DNA of 64,000 nucleotides, from the NCBI RefSeq assembly GCF_002078875.1, contig NC_034438.1, positions 17,789,747 through 17,853,746 of the forward strand. Direction: 5' to 3'. Shown here piece after piece: positions 36,392-49,613 of this stretch. This DNA comes from Numida meleagris. Lineage: Eukaryota; Chordata; Aves; Galliformes; Numididae. The notes under the pieces are model-generated. The model worked only from the letters and a program-made list of their open reading frames with translations, was not told the DNA's origin and did no database searches. The number at the start of each line of letters is the position of its first letter. The stretch's first letter is position 1. Position numbers and translations under genes: made by a program.

Positions 36392-39300
36392 ATCACATTG
36401 CTTTTTCCATGTAACTTTGAATTTGTTAAACAGAGGAAGTTCGAGGGCAGGCTCTTGCAGGACACCACTTGTCACCTCCCTCTGTGGCATAACCTTACTT
36501 TTTGCCTCTGATGAGGTCACTGATGGTCACTGAGTTTCCCTTGGAGTCCTTGGTGGACAACCTTACTGAAAGTGTTAGAAAACCAGAGACATTATTTATT
36601 AGTTGACATCCTCATCCACACACTTGCTGATCCATCCAGAGGACTCAAAGAGGTTTGTAGAGGAAGACTTGCCTTCACAAAACTGCTGACACTCTCCAAG
36701 TCTGCCTCTTTCTTCCTATGTTCAGCTAATGTACTCACATCCTTCTTGATTGCAGCTCTTTGGCCCCCAGCACCAGAGCATACTGCCTTATGCTTTGAAT
36801 TACTGAATATAATGATCTATTTTGACTACTTCCATCATCTGAGTGGCTCAAGGTCAGGTCAGGTTCCTCCAGAGTGACAGTTCTCCCTACAGCACAGCTT
36901 GCAGTCAGCAATTCTGTAGCTGCCTGCAGGCTCACTTAACTGCAATAATCCTCTAACTGACTGAGCAAATAATCCTCCACAAGATACTAACTGGTGTTCG
37001 TCAAAGTTTCTTTCCTTTGGTTGCTTTTTAAGAAGCTTGATTTTCTTTATAAGGAAAGATAATAAGTTTAGCCTGGCATTGCCTTTGATATGCTTACGTT
37101 GTGTTTTCCTCCAGATTCTGTTTCATTCTGTCTTTCATTAGGCTGTGTTTCCTGATTTGCTTTAAAACCTCAAATGTCATTGAAGTTTGGCAAATGTATG
37201 TCTCTTGTCCAGTTCACTTTATTTCTCTTGTCTTGGAATATGGATTTTTTTTTTTCTACTAGCCAATCATATTTTACCTCCATTAATTGGAGAGATATAT
37301 GGCAAAAGTTTGCTACCAAAGCTGAAATTTCATAGAGGAGAAGCTTAATAATTTTGAGATGGAGTTGCCTTAGTCAAGAATATATTAAATCCTTGGTTTT
37401 GCTTCCACTGTATTTGAAGTAATTTTCATTTTCACATCCTTACTACCATCTTAATTGTCTCCTGCATTAACATCTCCCTTAAAGAATACTTCTGATTTCA
37501 GTTGGTTTTATTTCTTATCTATCTGTCCTTGTGGCACTGGAGCTGTTCTGATTTATGCAGCTAAATGTAGCCGATTGTTTAAATCGCTCTTCTCTTAATT
37601 TTAAAAGTTTTCACATAATCATTGTGCTTTTTGCCTCCTAAGACACTGCTTCTTCTTCAGCCTTTCTCTTTCTTGCCAGCTTCTTTGAAATTATTGAAAC
37701 ATAACTCATTATTTTGTCCATTCAAGTACTTGTTTGGATGTACACTGCGTACTGTCTAGTAATCTAATATGCATTAATTTGATCCAGTAATACTTTCATA
37801 TTTGGCCATGCCTCAGGCTAATTTATAGTTCAGCTTTGAGTAATACATTTAATCAGTCTTTAGAGAATGTAAATATTTATCTTCAGTGTAACTCTATAAG
37901 TAGTTCTGGAGAATGGTGTAATTACACAGAAAATGCATGGTTTTGCACTTTCCTCTAAGATGACTCAGATCTTACATGGATTTTAAAGAAGCTGAGTGAA
38001 AATCTATCCTTGTCCTCTTCATCTGGTAGGATCAGACTTACAGGAAATTCCATATGTGCTTTGCTGGGAGTGTTAACTGGTGCTGCAGGAGCAGAAAACA
38101 ACACCTCTCTTGAGCTGCCTGCTGTTTCTGCTGCAGTTAAACATTGGAGAGAACATCAGGTTGCTATGGGAAGGCTCTTTCTGTTCCTTCGGTAAAACAG
38201 AAGCAGCTCAGGGACGCAGCATGCTCTCTGCTGTTACTGTGGGGGCTCAACTGAAGCCTGCATTTTTTGCAGTACAATAATTTCTGTGATGAAATGAGCC
38301 AGGTCAGGTTGCAGCCCTTTCTTGCACCTGTACATAAGCAAAGCACAGTTGTTGGTGACAGCTACAGATAGCCCTGGTAACAGTGCTATGCAAACATCAC
38401 AGCATTGTATGGTGTTCTCTGAGATAATCACTGCCAGGGCCTGGGATAAGATTTTTGTACTCCTTCTTATTCAGGGCTTATGAGATACTTTTATTGGTTT
38501 CAACCACAGAACAGAAGATCTACTGAGCTATATGTGCTTTTTTTTTTTTCTTCACAGAAAATTGGGCTTTCTGGCCGTGTAGGAGTATGAGGTAGGGTTA
38601 AATACCTCAGTGGTGTGCGTGACCTCCACATATCTCCAGTGGTATCTGGACCTCACCAAAAGGCAAAGACAGAGCTCCTGTTGACGTTGGCATGATTCAG
38701 GATTCACCCTCAAAGACTACACTGCAAAGCTCCTTGGGAATTGTATACCCTCTCCTCATGCACATACAAGACTTTCTTTTTAAGATTCTGTAGATGCTTC
38801 CTTAATTAAATGTTGTTCTAAATCATTACTGTGTATGGAGGAACTAGAAATCTAGAAATGATAGCTTGAGAACGTCTGTTCTCTCAGCAACCAATATGTG
38901 AAAAATGGTGGGTATATAAATAAATTTCTAGTCATGATATTCTCTGAGGTGTTTCAGCATATTTCTCTGATGAGATCATTTGGGACACTGTATAAAATAC
39001 TATATTTCCTTGTAGATCCAGCACATATGTTGCATTTTTTTCTATTAAAATAGAGTCATTAGGACAATCCAAGAATTAGACTTAATTTCTCTCCATAACA
39101 AACTCAAAAAAAATTACTTTTATTTCCCCCACTGGATTATATAAACCTACACATGACCTCGAACAAGACACAGATTTGACATCTTTTACTCCAGGATAAT
39201 TTAAGTTTAGAGGTAAAAATATTTGATGTTAGCAATAGCCTAACTGATACAGTGTTTAGACTCAGGTAAGAAAAGATCCAGTGGAGAACAGAACATAGAG

Positions 39301-41371
39301 AAAAATGTCTGTCAGCTAGTGTTAATTTAATAGATTCAGGGGACTATAGCACATTAAATAGGCCAGAGTCAAGGTTTTCAAACTTCTTCTTCACTGGGAA
39401 GTTCAGTTTTGCTCAGGGGCAATCTAATGACTTTCAAACAGGTAGTTTTAAACCCTCCAGCTGCTTTTGCTTAATAGTGATAGTGTCTGTACTCTTGTAG
39501 CATGCAGCTGAAGACCAGAACCCTTATCTATGCATGCTTCATAGATTTCAGCCAAACCCCCAGAGTTAAAACTCACAGGCAGCCCTGCTAGAGATACGAC
39601 AATCTTATCCCATGGCATTTCTCAGGTGATTAATACTCTGCTGATAGTCCTCAGCTCCTCCTTGGGCCACTGGCTCTCCTACTCCATCATTAATTCTCCT
39701 GAGCCATTGCTACTTAGGTATTCATGTGTTGGCTAATTTTCTGATATACTTATATATGCTAGTGCATCGATGCAAAAATTATTTAAAAATCGAGTACTTG
39801 GAGATATTAGGATTGCAAGATCAAGTATGTGTATCTTAAGGAATGCCAAGATAACATTCTGAGTATCTTGACTTAGCACAAGTATTACAATATCTTCTCT
39901 AACATCTAGAAACATTCTGCACTGAGACATGAGCTGCTCTGAAGCATCACTACAGCTGAAGAATGGGTGAAGATTCCTCTTCTAGGAAGAGCCTCATTTA
40001 TGTGCTGTTTTGAGATACATAGCAAGCAAGCCAGGGAAGAGTTCTTGTGAAGTAGGGCAGATAATCTGTCCTAATCTGATCTCCTTCCTCTTGCCTGTTG
40101 AGGCTTGTACCTTTCCTACTGGCTTGTGCCAGGAAACATGGCTTCTTTCAGGCCATGCCAGGATCAGCATGGTGGTGGTGGACCATTGGTGACTCTCACG
40201 TGGCTCTCAGTCCTTGCCTTGTTGGGTTGGAAGCTGAATTCGTGGGCTAGCCCAGGCAAAGCCCTGTTGAAGGCTGCAGAGTCTCAGCTGCATCCAAGGC
40301 GCGTGTGAAACCTGGGTACCAGCTGGAGTGCTGAGCAGCTTGAATCTATGCAGCAAACCTCTGCTGGTTAAATTAATCTAGTTTAGGCAGGTTTTTATAG
40401 GAATTGTGAAGATCTTCTGGATGATTAATATCGAGCCCCTGTCCCTTCAGGCTGGCTCATATTTGGCTCTGATTCTAGGCATGTTTCAAGAAGGATTCCC
40501 AGACTGGAAGTGATTTCTGTTCTCTAGGCTTGCATCTTATCTCCATTTATCTGCTTCTGCTGAAAAAATGCAGAAACATTTTCTTAAAGATACATCCCAT
40601 GGAGGACTTCATGGGATGAAAGTTGTCAGGGAAAGCTGAAATGAGAAGTGCAAGGATTAAGTTGCATAAGTGTGTATGCTTTTTTAGATGAAGGTTAGGA
40701 GGGTAATTAAGCATAAGGTGTGCTAATAGTCATGTCTGATGTCTTCTGCAAAGAAGAGTTGAAGCTGACAGAATATCAGGTTTTCTGTATAAACAGTAGT
40801 GATGCATTCTTTCCATTCACATAACATTTTTTCTAACACCTCATTAATTTATTAAAACCAGATAACAAATCTTGAATAAAATAATGGCAACGATCCCAGA
40901 ATAATTAACCACAGATGGTGAAGTCTGTTTAGTTTAAAAACATACATACGCAAAACAGGGTAACATTTATTACGACTGTTGCTGTCATCTCTGAAAGTGC
41001 ATGTTGATTTATTAATGATTTTGGGGCCCCATGAATGGTTATATGCCCCTGCTATAATTAGTGTTTGCTTTCAGCAGCTGTTGAAAGTTGTTGTTTTGTG
41101 ATACTGAATAAATTATTTCAGATACAGGAAACATTAACTGCGAACCATCTGTTTTGGGATACATTAAGTTCTCATTTAAAGATGATGTCTGAATAATCAC
41201 TTTCTCATTTTGAACTTTCAAAAGCAGAACTTAGTTTTTAAAACACTAGAGGTTCACATTAATGCTTAAATCAATACTGCTTCTCTGCAAAAAAAAAAAA
41301 GAATTCTGTCACCGGTCCTTTTCAAGCCTTTCAAACTTCCCTAAGTCCTGTGCACTTTCTAAACCGTGGAA

Positions 41372-41396
41372 AATGATACTTAGAATAAGTATCATT
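41372..41396. repeat. Perfect 11-bp inverted repeat with GAA loop
   Basis: AATGATACTTA and TAAGTATCATT are exact reverse complements separated by GAA. Further partial copies of the arm (AATAATACTTAGAA) follow at about 41402-41415. Confidence 0.85.
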
Positions 41397-41737
41397 ATTA
41401 GAATAATACTTAGAAGAATTGTGATAGGCGGATGAACAAACCTTTTGAAATATCCTTATAATCCTATTACTTTTAAGTAAACTTGGTGAAATATTCATAA
41501 AAATGCAATGCATAGTTTTATAGGCTAAATAACTCCCTTGGTTTGAAGGTGGGATAAACCTCAGGCCTTCTTTCTCATCTGGGTTCATTCTACACCACAT
41601 GACACCAATGGGAATCTCTCCTTTGCTGCAGGAGGGGCACAGGGTCCAAAGCCTCTAAAAGTCATTCTGTGTGAATATTAAAGCTGGGAGATCTTTATGT
41701 AGCATTCATGCCCTTTGAGCAGCATGAATGAGTATAC

Positions 41738-42085
41738 TTTTCTTCAACGCTTTCAGGGACTATGACTCTGCCACATCCCTGGGCAGCCTGTTCCAATGCC
41801 TCACTGCTCTTCCAGAGAAGAAATTCATACTAACATCCAAATTGAACATGCCCTGGTGCAACTTGAGGCCATCCCCTCTAGTCCTATCGCTAGTTATGTG
41901 GGAGAAGAGGCCAAACAATCTCCTTTCTGGTAGTCGTAGAGAGCAATAAAGTCACCCCGAGCATCCTCTTCTCCAGACTAAACAATCCCACTTGCCTCTG
42001 CCACTCCTCATAAGACCTGTGCTCCAGACCCCTCACCACTTTCTTTCTCTGAACACGCTCCAGCCTTTTCAGAAGCCTTTGTTAC
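41738..42085 (-). mobile_element. CR1 LINE fragment (3' region of ORF2)
   Basis: The antisense of CR1 runs from TTTCAGGGACTATGACTC and CCCTGGGCAGCCTGTTCC through GCAACTTGAGGCCATCCC and CATCCTCTTCTCCAGACTAA to CTGAACACGCTCCAGCC. It ends inside the element on both sides and lacks the tail. The body is fairly well preserved over about 340 bp. Confidence 0.9.
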
Positions 42086-43908
42086 CCTACAAGCATGGTC
42101 TTCAGTGGTGTCAGCTCTTACTAAATTGACTTATCTGTGCTTCTGATTTTTGTACACTCACTTTTTTTTGAAAATGCACCCTGCAAAGATTGCCCAAAAC
42201 CTCTAAGATATTTGGAATCAGTTCAATTATTCACAAATTAAATTCAGGTTTGCAATAGTGATTCAGGAAGTTAGGAGCCCTGAAAGAGGTCTTCTTGTGT
42301 TTGGAGGTCTCAGACTAGACAGAGTAAAAGGGAAGATCACTCTAATTCCCCTGTTTTTTGGGCATCTATCACTAATGTTGCCCAAAATTGGTTACTGAAC
42401 TAGATGAATGTTTAATTTGACCTCAGGTCCTACTAACTTCTAGTGTAGTTCAGTACTATGCAGTATGGCTAGCTTGGTCCTGAGTGCACCGTTTTAGTCC
42501 TCTCTTCCTGGCTATGCTAATTTCATACTGCTTTTAATTCTTAGCATAATTTGGTGAAACCCAATCCTTTGTTGTCTTGGCTTTCTATGACACACAAACT
42601 TTGAAGTGACTTCTGAAGCACTAATAAGCTTTTCACATTGCCTTTGAACTTTTAATATGATGTCCAGATTTTCTAAATGTTTGTAGGATTTTTTTTTGAA
42701 GTGTTGGTCAGGAGGAGTTGCAAATTGTTAGGATCATGGAGAAACTGCTCTTCATAGAGAGTAAATAAAGATCAATGATGTGGGCATCCAATCAAGTGAA
42801 GGGATTATCCTAGTGTTCATCTAGATGCTATTGAAATAAGTGTACAAAACAAGTTCTCTATCCACTTTAAAGACTTTATCAGATATTACACTGAGAAATC
42901 ATATGACTTGTGCAAGTCTATACAGAAATTTGGTTGAAATATCAGGAATGGATTGTAAGTATTGCAGTCACGATTCTCTAAAGATGGGAGTATCCCTCCT
43001 TTTCCATTTATAGCATAGGGGAGATCATCTCACAGTTTAGGTGAGTAGAACCTCAAAAATACCTGAAAAAAACATAAGAATCCACACTTACAAAAAGTGT
43101 GAATTTTCTAGCTGATGTAGCTCTTAGCAATTTTGGTTTATGATGGGATGAAGCTTCTCCTGTTGGAGTAGCATTTTCCTCCAAAACAGTTCAAGATCAC
43201 AATCTGTTTTTGAGCTGTACATGAGATTTTATAATTCTGCCTAAATGAGATACTTCCTTTTAGAGATTTTAGTTGCAAAGATAGATTTTTATCAGATCAG
43301 TCAAGGTTGATTTTGGATTTCTCCTTCTGGGGATAACTAGAGGATTCATGAATTAAACATGCTTCTTTCGGATATTAGGAAGCCTCTTACAAATAAAGAG
43401 CAACTAGAAACAATTTAGGTGTTTCCAGGATTTAATTTATAATGAGCTTGTAAGGAAGTGATGGTTGTTGCTCACTACTTTACAACAGCTTTTGTGGTGA
43501 TGATAAGGAGATAATCACATGCCCCTTATAGGAAATGTTTTCAAGGTGTAATGTTATTTATCTATATAAAATAGACCATGAAAGTGTCTAAACAATGTTT
43601 TTCACTTCTACTACTGAATTCTTATTATTTAGGTTTTGACATATGTGTACTTTTTGCCTTTTGTTGGACAATTACAAAGACTTACTAGATTCATTTTTTT
43701 ATCTCCAAATGTTAGAGGAGCTTCAACTAAACACCTTTAAAAAATAATTATTTTATTTTCCCATCTATGTGGTGCTTTATTTCTGGCAAAAAAAAAAAAA
43801 AAATAATTTTTTTTAACCAGCAGTCATAATGATATGAATATCTGACCTGATCTGGCTTATTTTTCATCATTTCCAAAAGATCAGAGTAAACATGAAAACT
43901 TTTTTTCC
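42086..43908. other. Intergenic, no gene recognised
   Basis: AT-rich sequence with only short frames; an A-run lies at about 43788-43803. A small hairpin (CACACTT / AAGTGTG) lies near 43084-43101. Confidence 0.6.
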
Positions 43909-43990
43909 CTGTTCGTTGCAGGAGAGTTGGACTAGATGACCTTTAAATGTCCTTTCCAACTCAAACAATTATATGATTCTATAATTCTAA
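43909..43990 (+). mobile_element. CR1 LINE 3' tail only
   Basis: TTGCAGGAGAGTTGGACTAG, then GATGACCTTTAAATG, TCCTTTCCAACTC and ATGATTCTATAATTCT: the last about 80 bp of CR1. An extreme 5' truncation, typical of this family. Confidence 0.9.
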
Positions 43991-44508
43991 GATGGGTATA
44001 GTTCTAAAAACTAAACTGGAAAGATGAGTTTTATAATGAAACATAATAAAAGGATGTGACAATGCTTCAATTTTATTCGAGCAACAAGATTTTAGAGCTA
44101 GGTGTAGTGTGAGTTTCTCATTTCATTTCTTTCATCTCTCTAACGAAGAAACAGGTGTCTGTAGAAATCTTTGGTGAAAGCACTGGCTTTCGCAAAATGA
44201 ATTGGATCTGTGTTGTTACAGTAGCACTTTAGATAAAGCACTGCACTTTTGAGCCAGCTCTGGATACTCAAGAAGAACTCTGCATGAAGTCCTTCCAGCC
44301 TGGAAGCAATGGGCAGAAGGATTTGACTGAAGGAGGGTCCTGGTGGCAGGGTAAGGATCTGGTTTAATGTGAAAGCAGAATGCAGAGAAGGACAGCAGGA
44401 TGCTCATGCAGGTGAAGAGGAGGAATGAAAGGTGGGAATACAAGTGGGAAAGTGCTGGAGGGGACGTTGAGAGTGAGGATGAGAAGCTGAGCAAGATAAA
44501 AAGGATAA

Positions 44509-45439
44509 GAATCACAAAATCACAGAATCATAGGGGTTGAAAGGGACCTGTGGAGAACATCTAGTTCAGCTCCCTGCAAAAACAGGTTACCTACAGCATG
44601 TTGCACAGGAAAGCATCCAGGTGTGTTTTGAATAACTCCAGAGAAGGAAACTCCACAATCTCTCTGGGCAGCTTGTTCCAGCACTCTGTCACTCTCAAAG
44701 TAAAGAAGTTTTTCCTCATATTTGTGTGGAACTTCCTGTGTTCCAGTTTTTGCCCATTGCCCCTTGTCCTGTCACTGGGCAGCTCTCGACTCTGTAGATA
44801 TTTATAACTATCAATAAGATCCCACATCAGTCTTCTCTTCTTCAGGCTGAACAGCCCCAGGTCTCTCAGCCTTTCCCCGTATGGGAGATGCTCCAGGCCC
44901 CTCATCACTTTGTGGCCTCCCACAAGAGGAGTTCCCTGTCTTTCTTCAATTGAGGGGTCCAGAACTGAACACAATGCTCCAGAAGTGGCCTCACCAGGGC
45001 AGAGTAGAGGGGGAAGATCACCTCCCTCAACTTGCTGGCCACATTCTTCTTAATGCACTCCAGGATACCATTGGCCTTCTTGGCCACCAGGGCACACTGC
45101 TGGATCATGGCCAACCTGTTATCCACCAGGGCAACCAAGTCCTCCTCTGCAGAGCTCCTCTCCAGTAGGTCAGCCCCTAACCTGTACTGATGCATGCCAT
45201 TATTCCTCCCCACATGTAGGACTTTACACTTGCTCTTATTGAACCTCATAATGTTGCTCCCTCCTCAGCTCTCTGCCTGTCCAGGTCTTGCTGAATGGCA
45301 GCACAGCCTTCCGGTGTATCAGCCACTCCTCCCAGCTTTGCATCATTAGCAAACTTGCTGAGGGTGCACTCTATCCCTTTCATCTGCGTCACTGATGAAG
45401 ATGTTGAACAAGACTGGGTGCAGTACTGACCCCTGGGGA
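44509..45439 (-). mobile_element. CR1 LINE copy of about 930 bp, reverse-transcriptase C-terminal half
   Basis: On the minus strand it reads from a palm segment at about 45.36 kb (SKFANDAKLGG; the usual FADD box is FAND here) through the connection and thumb ([19 protein letters not shown], 45.0-45.1 kb), L-E-H-L-P-Y-G-E-R-L-R-D (44.89 kb), V-T-E-C-W-N-K-L-P-R-E-I (44.67 kb), and the tail complement CAGAATCATAGGGGTTGAAAGG at 44.52 kb. Two long minus frames (44591-44974, 127 residues; 44905-45249, 114 residues) survive but are mutually shifted. The Asp-to-Asn change in the palm removes a catalytic metal ligand. Confidence 0.93.
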
Positions 45440-48400
45440 TGGTGAAGGAAGACAGAAATGGAAAGACCTGGCTGTGGTGAAAGCAAATCTTTTTAACCAT
45501 CCTGAGCAAGGAACCACAGGAACACTGTGCCGCTGAAGCAGGCAATAATGACATTTCTTGGAGATGCCCAGGCACTGTAGTATGCTGCTGCCCAGGAGAG
45601 CTTTCTTGCTGTGGGCTGTCTTGTCCACCATAGAAGCTTTTGTAAGTGAAGTTTAAACAATGCAAAGTTTTGTGGCATGAGGTGAGGACTCCCTTGCTTA
45701 CTGTTGTGGCCATCCACAGAGTCTGTCTCAACCTCTCTGTCTAGTAGCTTTGTGGGACAAGCAGAGTGAAGACACCATTTGGCAGACATGAAAAACCCCA
45801 CAGCTTGGCCATGACCCTGCAGCTGTCGAGATTTTGGATCCAAGGTCTAGGACAGGCTTATATGTGCTCCAGCAAGGGGTGTAAAAATAAATATTTTGAA
45901 ATTAATTTCCATTAGTGGAGAAAAGAGTCAACAGGCTGAATGCTTTGGACTTCAAGCTGGAAAGCAGCCTGCTAACTTGCTGTCAGGTCTTGCCATGTGG
46001 TTATTCCTAACATAATACATTTTCTTGGGAATTTATTACAGCACCTCTGCTCCACAATGTTAACAGAAAAATCAGAGGTGCTATGCTGCCCACAGCTCTG
46101 ATCTTGTAATGAGGAGGCTGTGTTATTATTTACAGAGCAATTGATTCATTCTGAGCTGCTTCTTGTTTGGAATATGACTCACCATATGACTCAGTTTCCA
46201 TTATTTCCATTGCACTCTTGGATATTCAATTTGGTTCATTAAAATCTTACATTCTGCTTCCACATCATCAGATATTTTTCTTATCAAAATAGTATTTTAG
46301 TAGCAGCTGTAATGCAATATGCTGGCAGTGAGAATAAGACCTGGCATCCCTTCAGCCACCATCCATGGGATTTTCACGTGCATGATCTACATTTTCTGTG
46401 GTTAAAAGCTTTACTAATTCTGAATACTAATTCTGCTCCTCAAGTCAGCAGGAAGCTTTCGCAAAGATGTCTGTGGAAAGTACACTGCACTCCTCAGGTA
46501 CTGGCCTTTATAATGGAGAACTCTGCTCCACACACCAGAAACAAGCTGAGCACTTTGGTGTTGACTTACTAAAACCACAACGAAAAGGGCTGCTGATTTT
46601 GAAGATGTTCAACTTGGTCCACTTTTTTTTGGAATGATGAATATATAAATTAACCTTCTTTTAAGTGGTTGTGCAGGGGCTGTGTTACACTGTAAGTAGA
46701 CCCGCCATGAATCACATTTCCAGGACCCAGAAGAGGAGTTCTGTTGCCCATCCCCTCACTTTCCATTGCTAGGTATTCACCCTGAGGTGAATAGAAAACC
46801 GGTTTTCTCATAAAATCCACCAGCTACTTGGCATTTGGTAAATGTAAAAAACTGAAATTTTTTAATAAGGTATTTATTCAAGAGTAATTGATTGCAGTCC
46901 ATTTGTATATCCATTTGTAGAATTCATCAGTTCGTTTCTCACAATTTTCAGCATTTTGCCCAAACTGGGAGTGTTATTTCTTCTTCCTAACCAGGAGAGT
47001 TGGAGCATAAAATGTCACTATTTTATTAGATGTATTGCTGAGAAACTTATGGCAATATCTTCATCTTCTTTTAGTTAGTCATCCCTATCTTTAACAATGG
47101 TATTCAAATGTATGTAGCATTTATATCGGTAGAAAATTCTGGCTGTTTATCCTTTCTAGTTGGGCTCATAGATATTAGAGGCAGAAGTACATTGCTAATT
47201 CATTTTTTCCCACTCTCCAAGGCAGCTGCAGTAGGAGATAGTGTCCCATCAGCATTAACTTTCATGCCATGACATTCTGCTCCCAGCTGACATGGGAGAG
47301 TTTATTATGGTGAACATATAGATGTACAAGGAGGTACAAGCACTGAGTCAGAGCCAGATTCCAAATGTCATTGGAAAATATTTTTTGCATGGAGTTTGTA
47401 AGTCATACCTCATATTTATACTGGTGGACCATCAAAGCAATTGCTTAAGGGGGTTAAAAAATACCCTGTTGCCTGGTCATAGGCATCTCCTGTTGATGCG
47501 GGTTAAGAGAAAAATTGTCCTCAGCTGTCCTCCCTGCTTCAACATGAGATGTTATTGCAGGGATGTGTATGTTCCTCTGCTCCAACCAGCAGCTGGAATG
47601 AAATTCAAACTATTGCATGGTAACAACCTGGCGCAGGAGTAGTTTGGATCTGACTGATGGCATTTCTCCACTGCCTGAAGAAGAGTAAGTTGAAGGGGCT
47701 TCAGACTTTGTGTGGGTGGTATCTGTAATTGTATGTGACAAAATGTCCTGAAGGATGTGAGGAATAAGCAGTGAGTTAGGAATAAACTTGTACCAGTAGC
47801 TGAGAATAGCAAATCCAAGAGTGAAGACTGATCTGTGCCATATACTTGGCTCTCCAGGGAATTGTCTCCTGATAGACCACACAGTGGTTAAGGAAAGCAT
47901 TTGTGAAAATATTGTTAAGTGTGGTTATACAAAATGTCATATTTTCAGAACTGTGCTTTTTTTAACAGTGGTTTTGAGCACAGCAGTTTGACATATGGCT
48001 TTGAAGTCCTTTCTCCCTAGCCTGCTACATTCAGAGTACTGAAGCTTTTTCCATCATAAACTCTTCTTCCAGCAGCACCTCATTCAGTTATTTGAAGTCT
48101 GGAAGTAACTTCTGCTACACAAATATTTTAGCCTAAAGGCAGGCTTTTCCTACTTAAAAAGGAAGAATAGGGGTGGCAGCATTTTAACAGGCTATGTTTG
48201 TTCCTGGTGCAATTCATCTGATGCCAGTGGGATTGCACTAATCTTGTCTCTAGCATAAAGATGGCAAGAGAAGTGATACTTGAAGAGGCTTTCAAACTGT
48301 GATTTTTAAAATAAAAATAATAATTAAAAAAAGGTTGTATTTGGGCTAATCCCAAGAAAGTATTCTTAAAAGCAAGTTTAAATGTCTGTCAGTTTGGCTG

Positions 48401-48904
48401 GTTTCTAGATGTAATTATGGAATAGTTAAAGATATCACCAATTTATTATGAATTAAAGCACACTACATGTAGACACATACGATCCAGGTAAGAGATTGTG
48501 TTGTTCCTTGGAGATCTCAGTGGAGGAGGTTACAATACTGCAAGTTGTAATATCCCTGTGTTTCTCTGTGGTCCCATGCAGGACATAATAACCCTTTGGA
48601 ATTTTGTACTTTCACAGTACATGATCTTGAGTATATTCCTACTCTCTGGGATTTGGGTATAGTGGTAACTTGTGTTTGCTTGCTTCCATACAAAAGCCCA
48701 GAGATCTCTGTAACTTATTCCCTTCCCTATAGGTTGTGCTGGGTTAGCCTTAGCAGGAGGAAGTATAGAGCAATTTGGGATTTGTGACGTTGCTATCCAG
48801 GCTAGTTGCCCACAGGGCTGCTATGCCCAGTGCAGGCACTGTCGGCGCCATAGCTAAGGGAAAGGAGATGAAGGCCGTGGCCAGTAGGCTTCTGCATGGC
48901 TTCC
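45440..48904. other. Intergenic, no gene recognised
   Basis: Contains an unassigned 116-residue minus frame (45493-45843) next to the CR1, and a candidate enhancer with paired TGACTCA sites at about 46010-46290. No other repeat body recognised. Confidence 0.5.
46173..46194 (+). promoter_or_regulatory. Tandem AP-1/NF-E2-type sites
   Basis: ATATGACTCA occurs twice with a 12-bp period, giving consensus TGACTCA at 46175-46181 and 46187-46193. The second is followed by G (TGACTCAG, NF-E2/Bach-like). Tandem AP-1 sites about one helical turn apart are a common enhancer arrangement. Confidence 0.45.
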
Positions 48905-49613
48905 TGTTGTGGTTTAACTTGGCCGGCAGCTAAGTACCATGCTACCATTTGCTCACTCCCCTCAAAGCAGTATAAGGGAGGGAAATGGAAGCAGAATAGA
49001 ACATGTAAGTTGACATAAAAACTATTTACTAAGACAGAAAAAGAAAATAGGAGCAAAAATGTACTGATAACTCTATCCACTGTCTATCTATCTGCAGTGC
49101 AATTACTTGCCAGCCACTGACCAAAGCCCAATACAACTGTTTGCTAACCGATGCCCTGCCAGCAATACAGTGTCTTTTCACCTGCCAATCAATGCCCAGC
49201 AGTGGCTGCCCCCCTGTCAACTCCTCACAGCTTTATGACTTTCTGCATGATGTCACATGGTATGGAGTAACAACTTGCCTCATTCAGGCCACTTGTCCTG
49301 GCTTTTCCCAACCCCCTTCCACTGCACCTTGAAGGTGATGGCTCTTCTCTACCAAGCAATCTGGCCTAGCCTCAAGCATACATCAGTCACTCAGCAACAA
49401 CCAAACCATCAGTGTGCTACTAACACTGTCTCAGTCGAAACAAAGTCACTACCCACCTGTTATTCCACATCATTTACACTGTGGTCAGGTCTTACATTTT
49501 CCTATATATCCCAGTTAATCACACAGATATCATTCCCATAGTCTATGGGCCACACCTCTCAATTATCCATGGTATTCATTTAGTCCCTGACTTGTGTAAC
49601 ATCTGTCGTAACA
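48905..49613 (-). mobile_element. ERVL-type LTR, 3' LTR of a partial provirus
   Basis: A 709-bp LTR reading on the minus strand from TGTTACGACAGATG (49613) to CAAGTTAAACCACAACA (48905), with TG...CA ends. The GGTTTAAC-TTGGCCGGCAGCTAAGTACC block beside the 48905 end is a hallmark of a widespread avian ERVL-type LTR as I remember it. It directly follows integrase sequence in the same orientation, so it is the 3' LTR. The matching 5' LTR is not in the window. Confidence 0.75.

Larger units (their letters stand above)
29203..41737. other. Long intergenic stretch, no gene recognised
   Basis: About 12.5 kb with no repeat body I can name and no coding exon. Notable sub-features are a (TTG)n/poly(T) tract near 33631-33659, an AT-rich imperfect repeat at 36326-36391, a perfect hairpin at 41372-41396, and non-repeat motif-rich stretches at about 32860-33060 and 40795-41040. 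The absence of recognisable transposons over this length, unlike its flanks, fits constrained regulatory sequence but may only reflect repeats too old to see. Confidence 0.5.

Noticed and set aside
45246..45731. 161-residue minus frame
   Set aside because: Its end is CR1 palm sequence (SKFANDAKLGG) and the rest is unassigned flank. No independent coding evidence.
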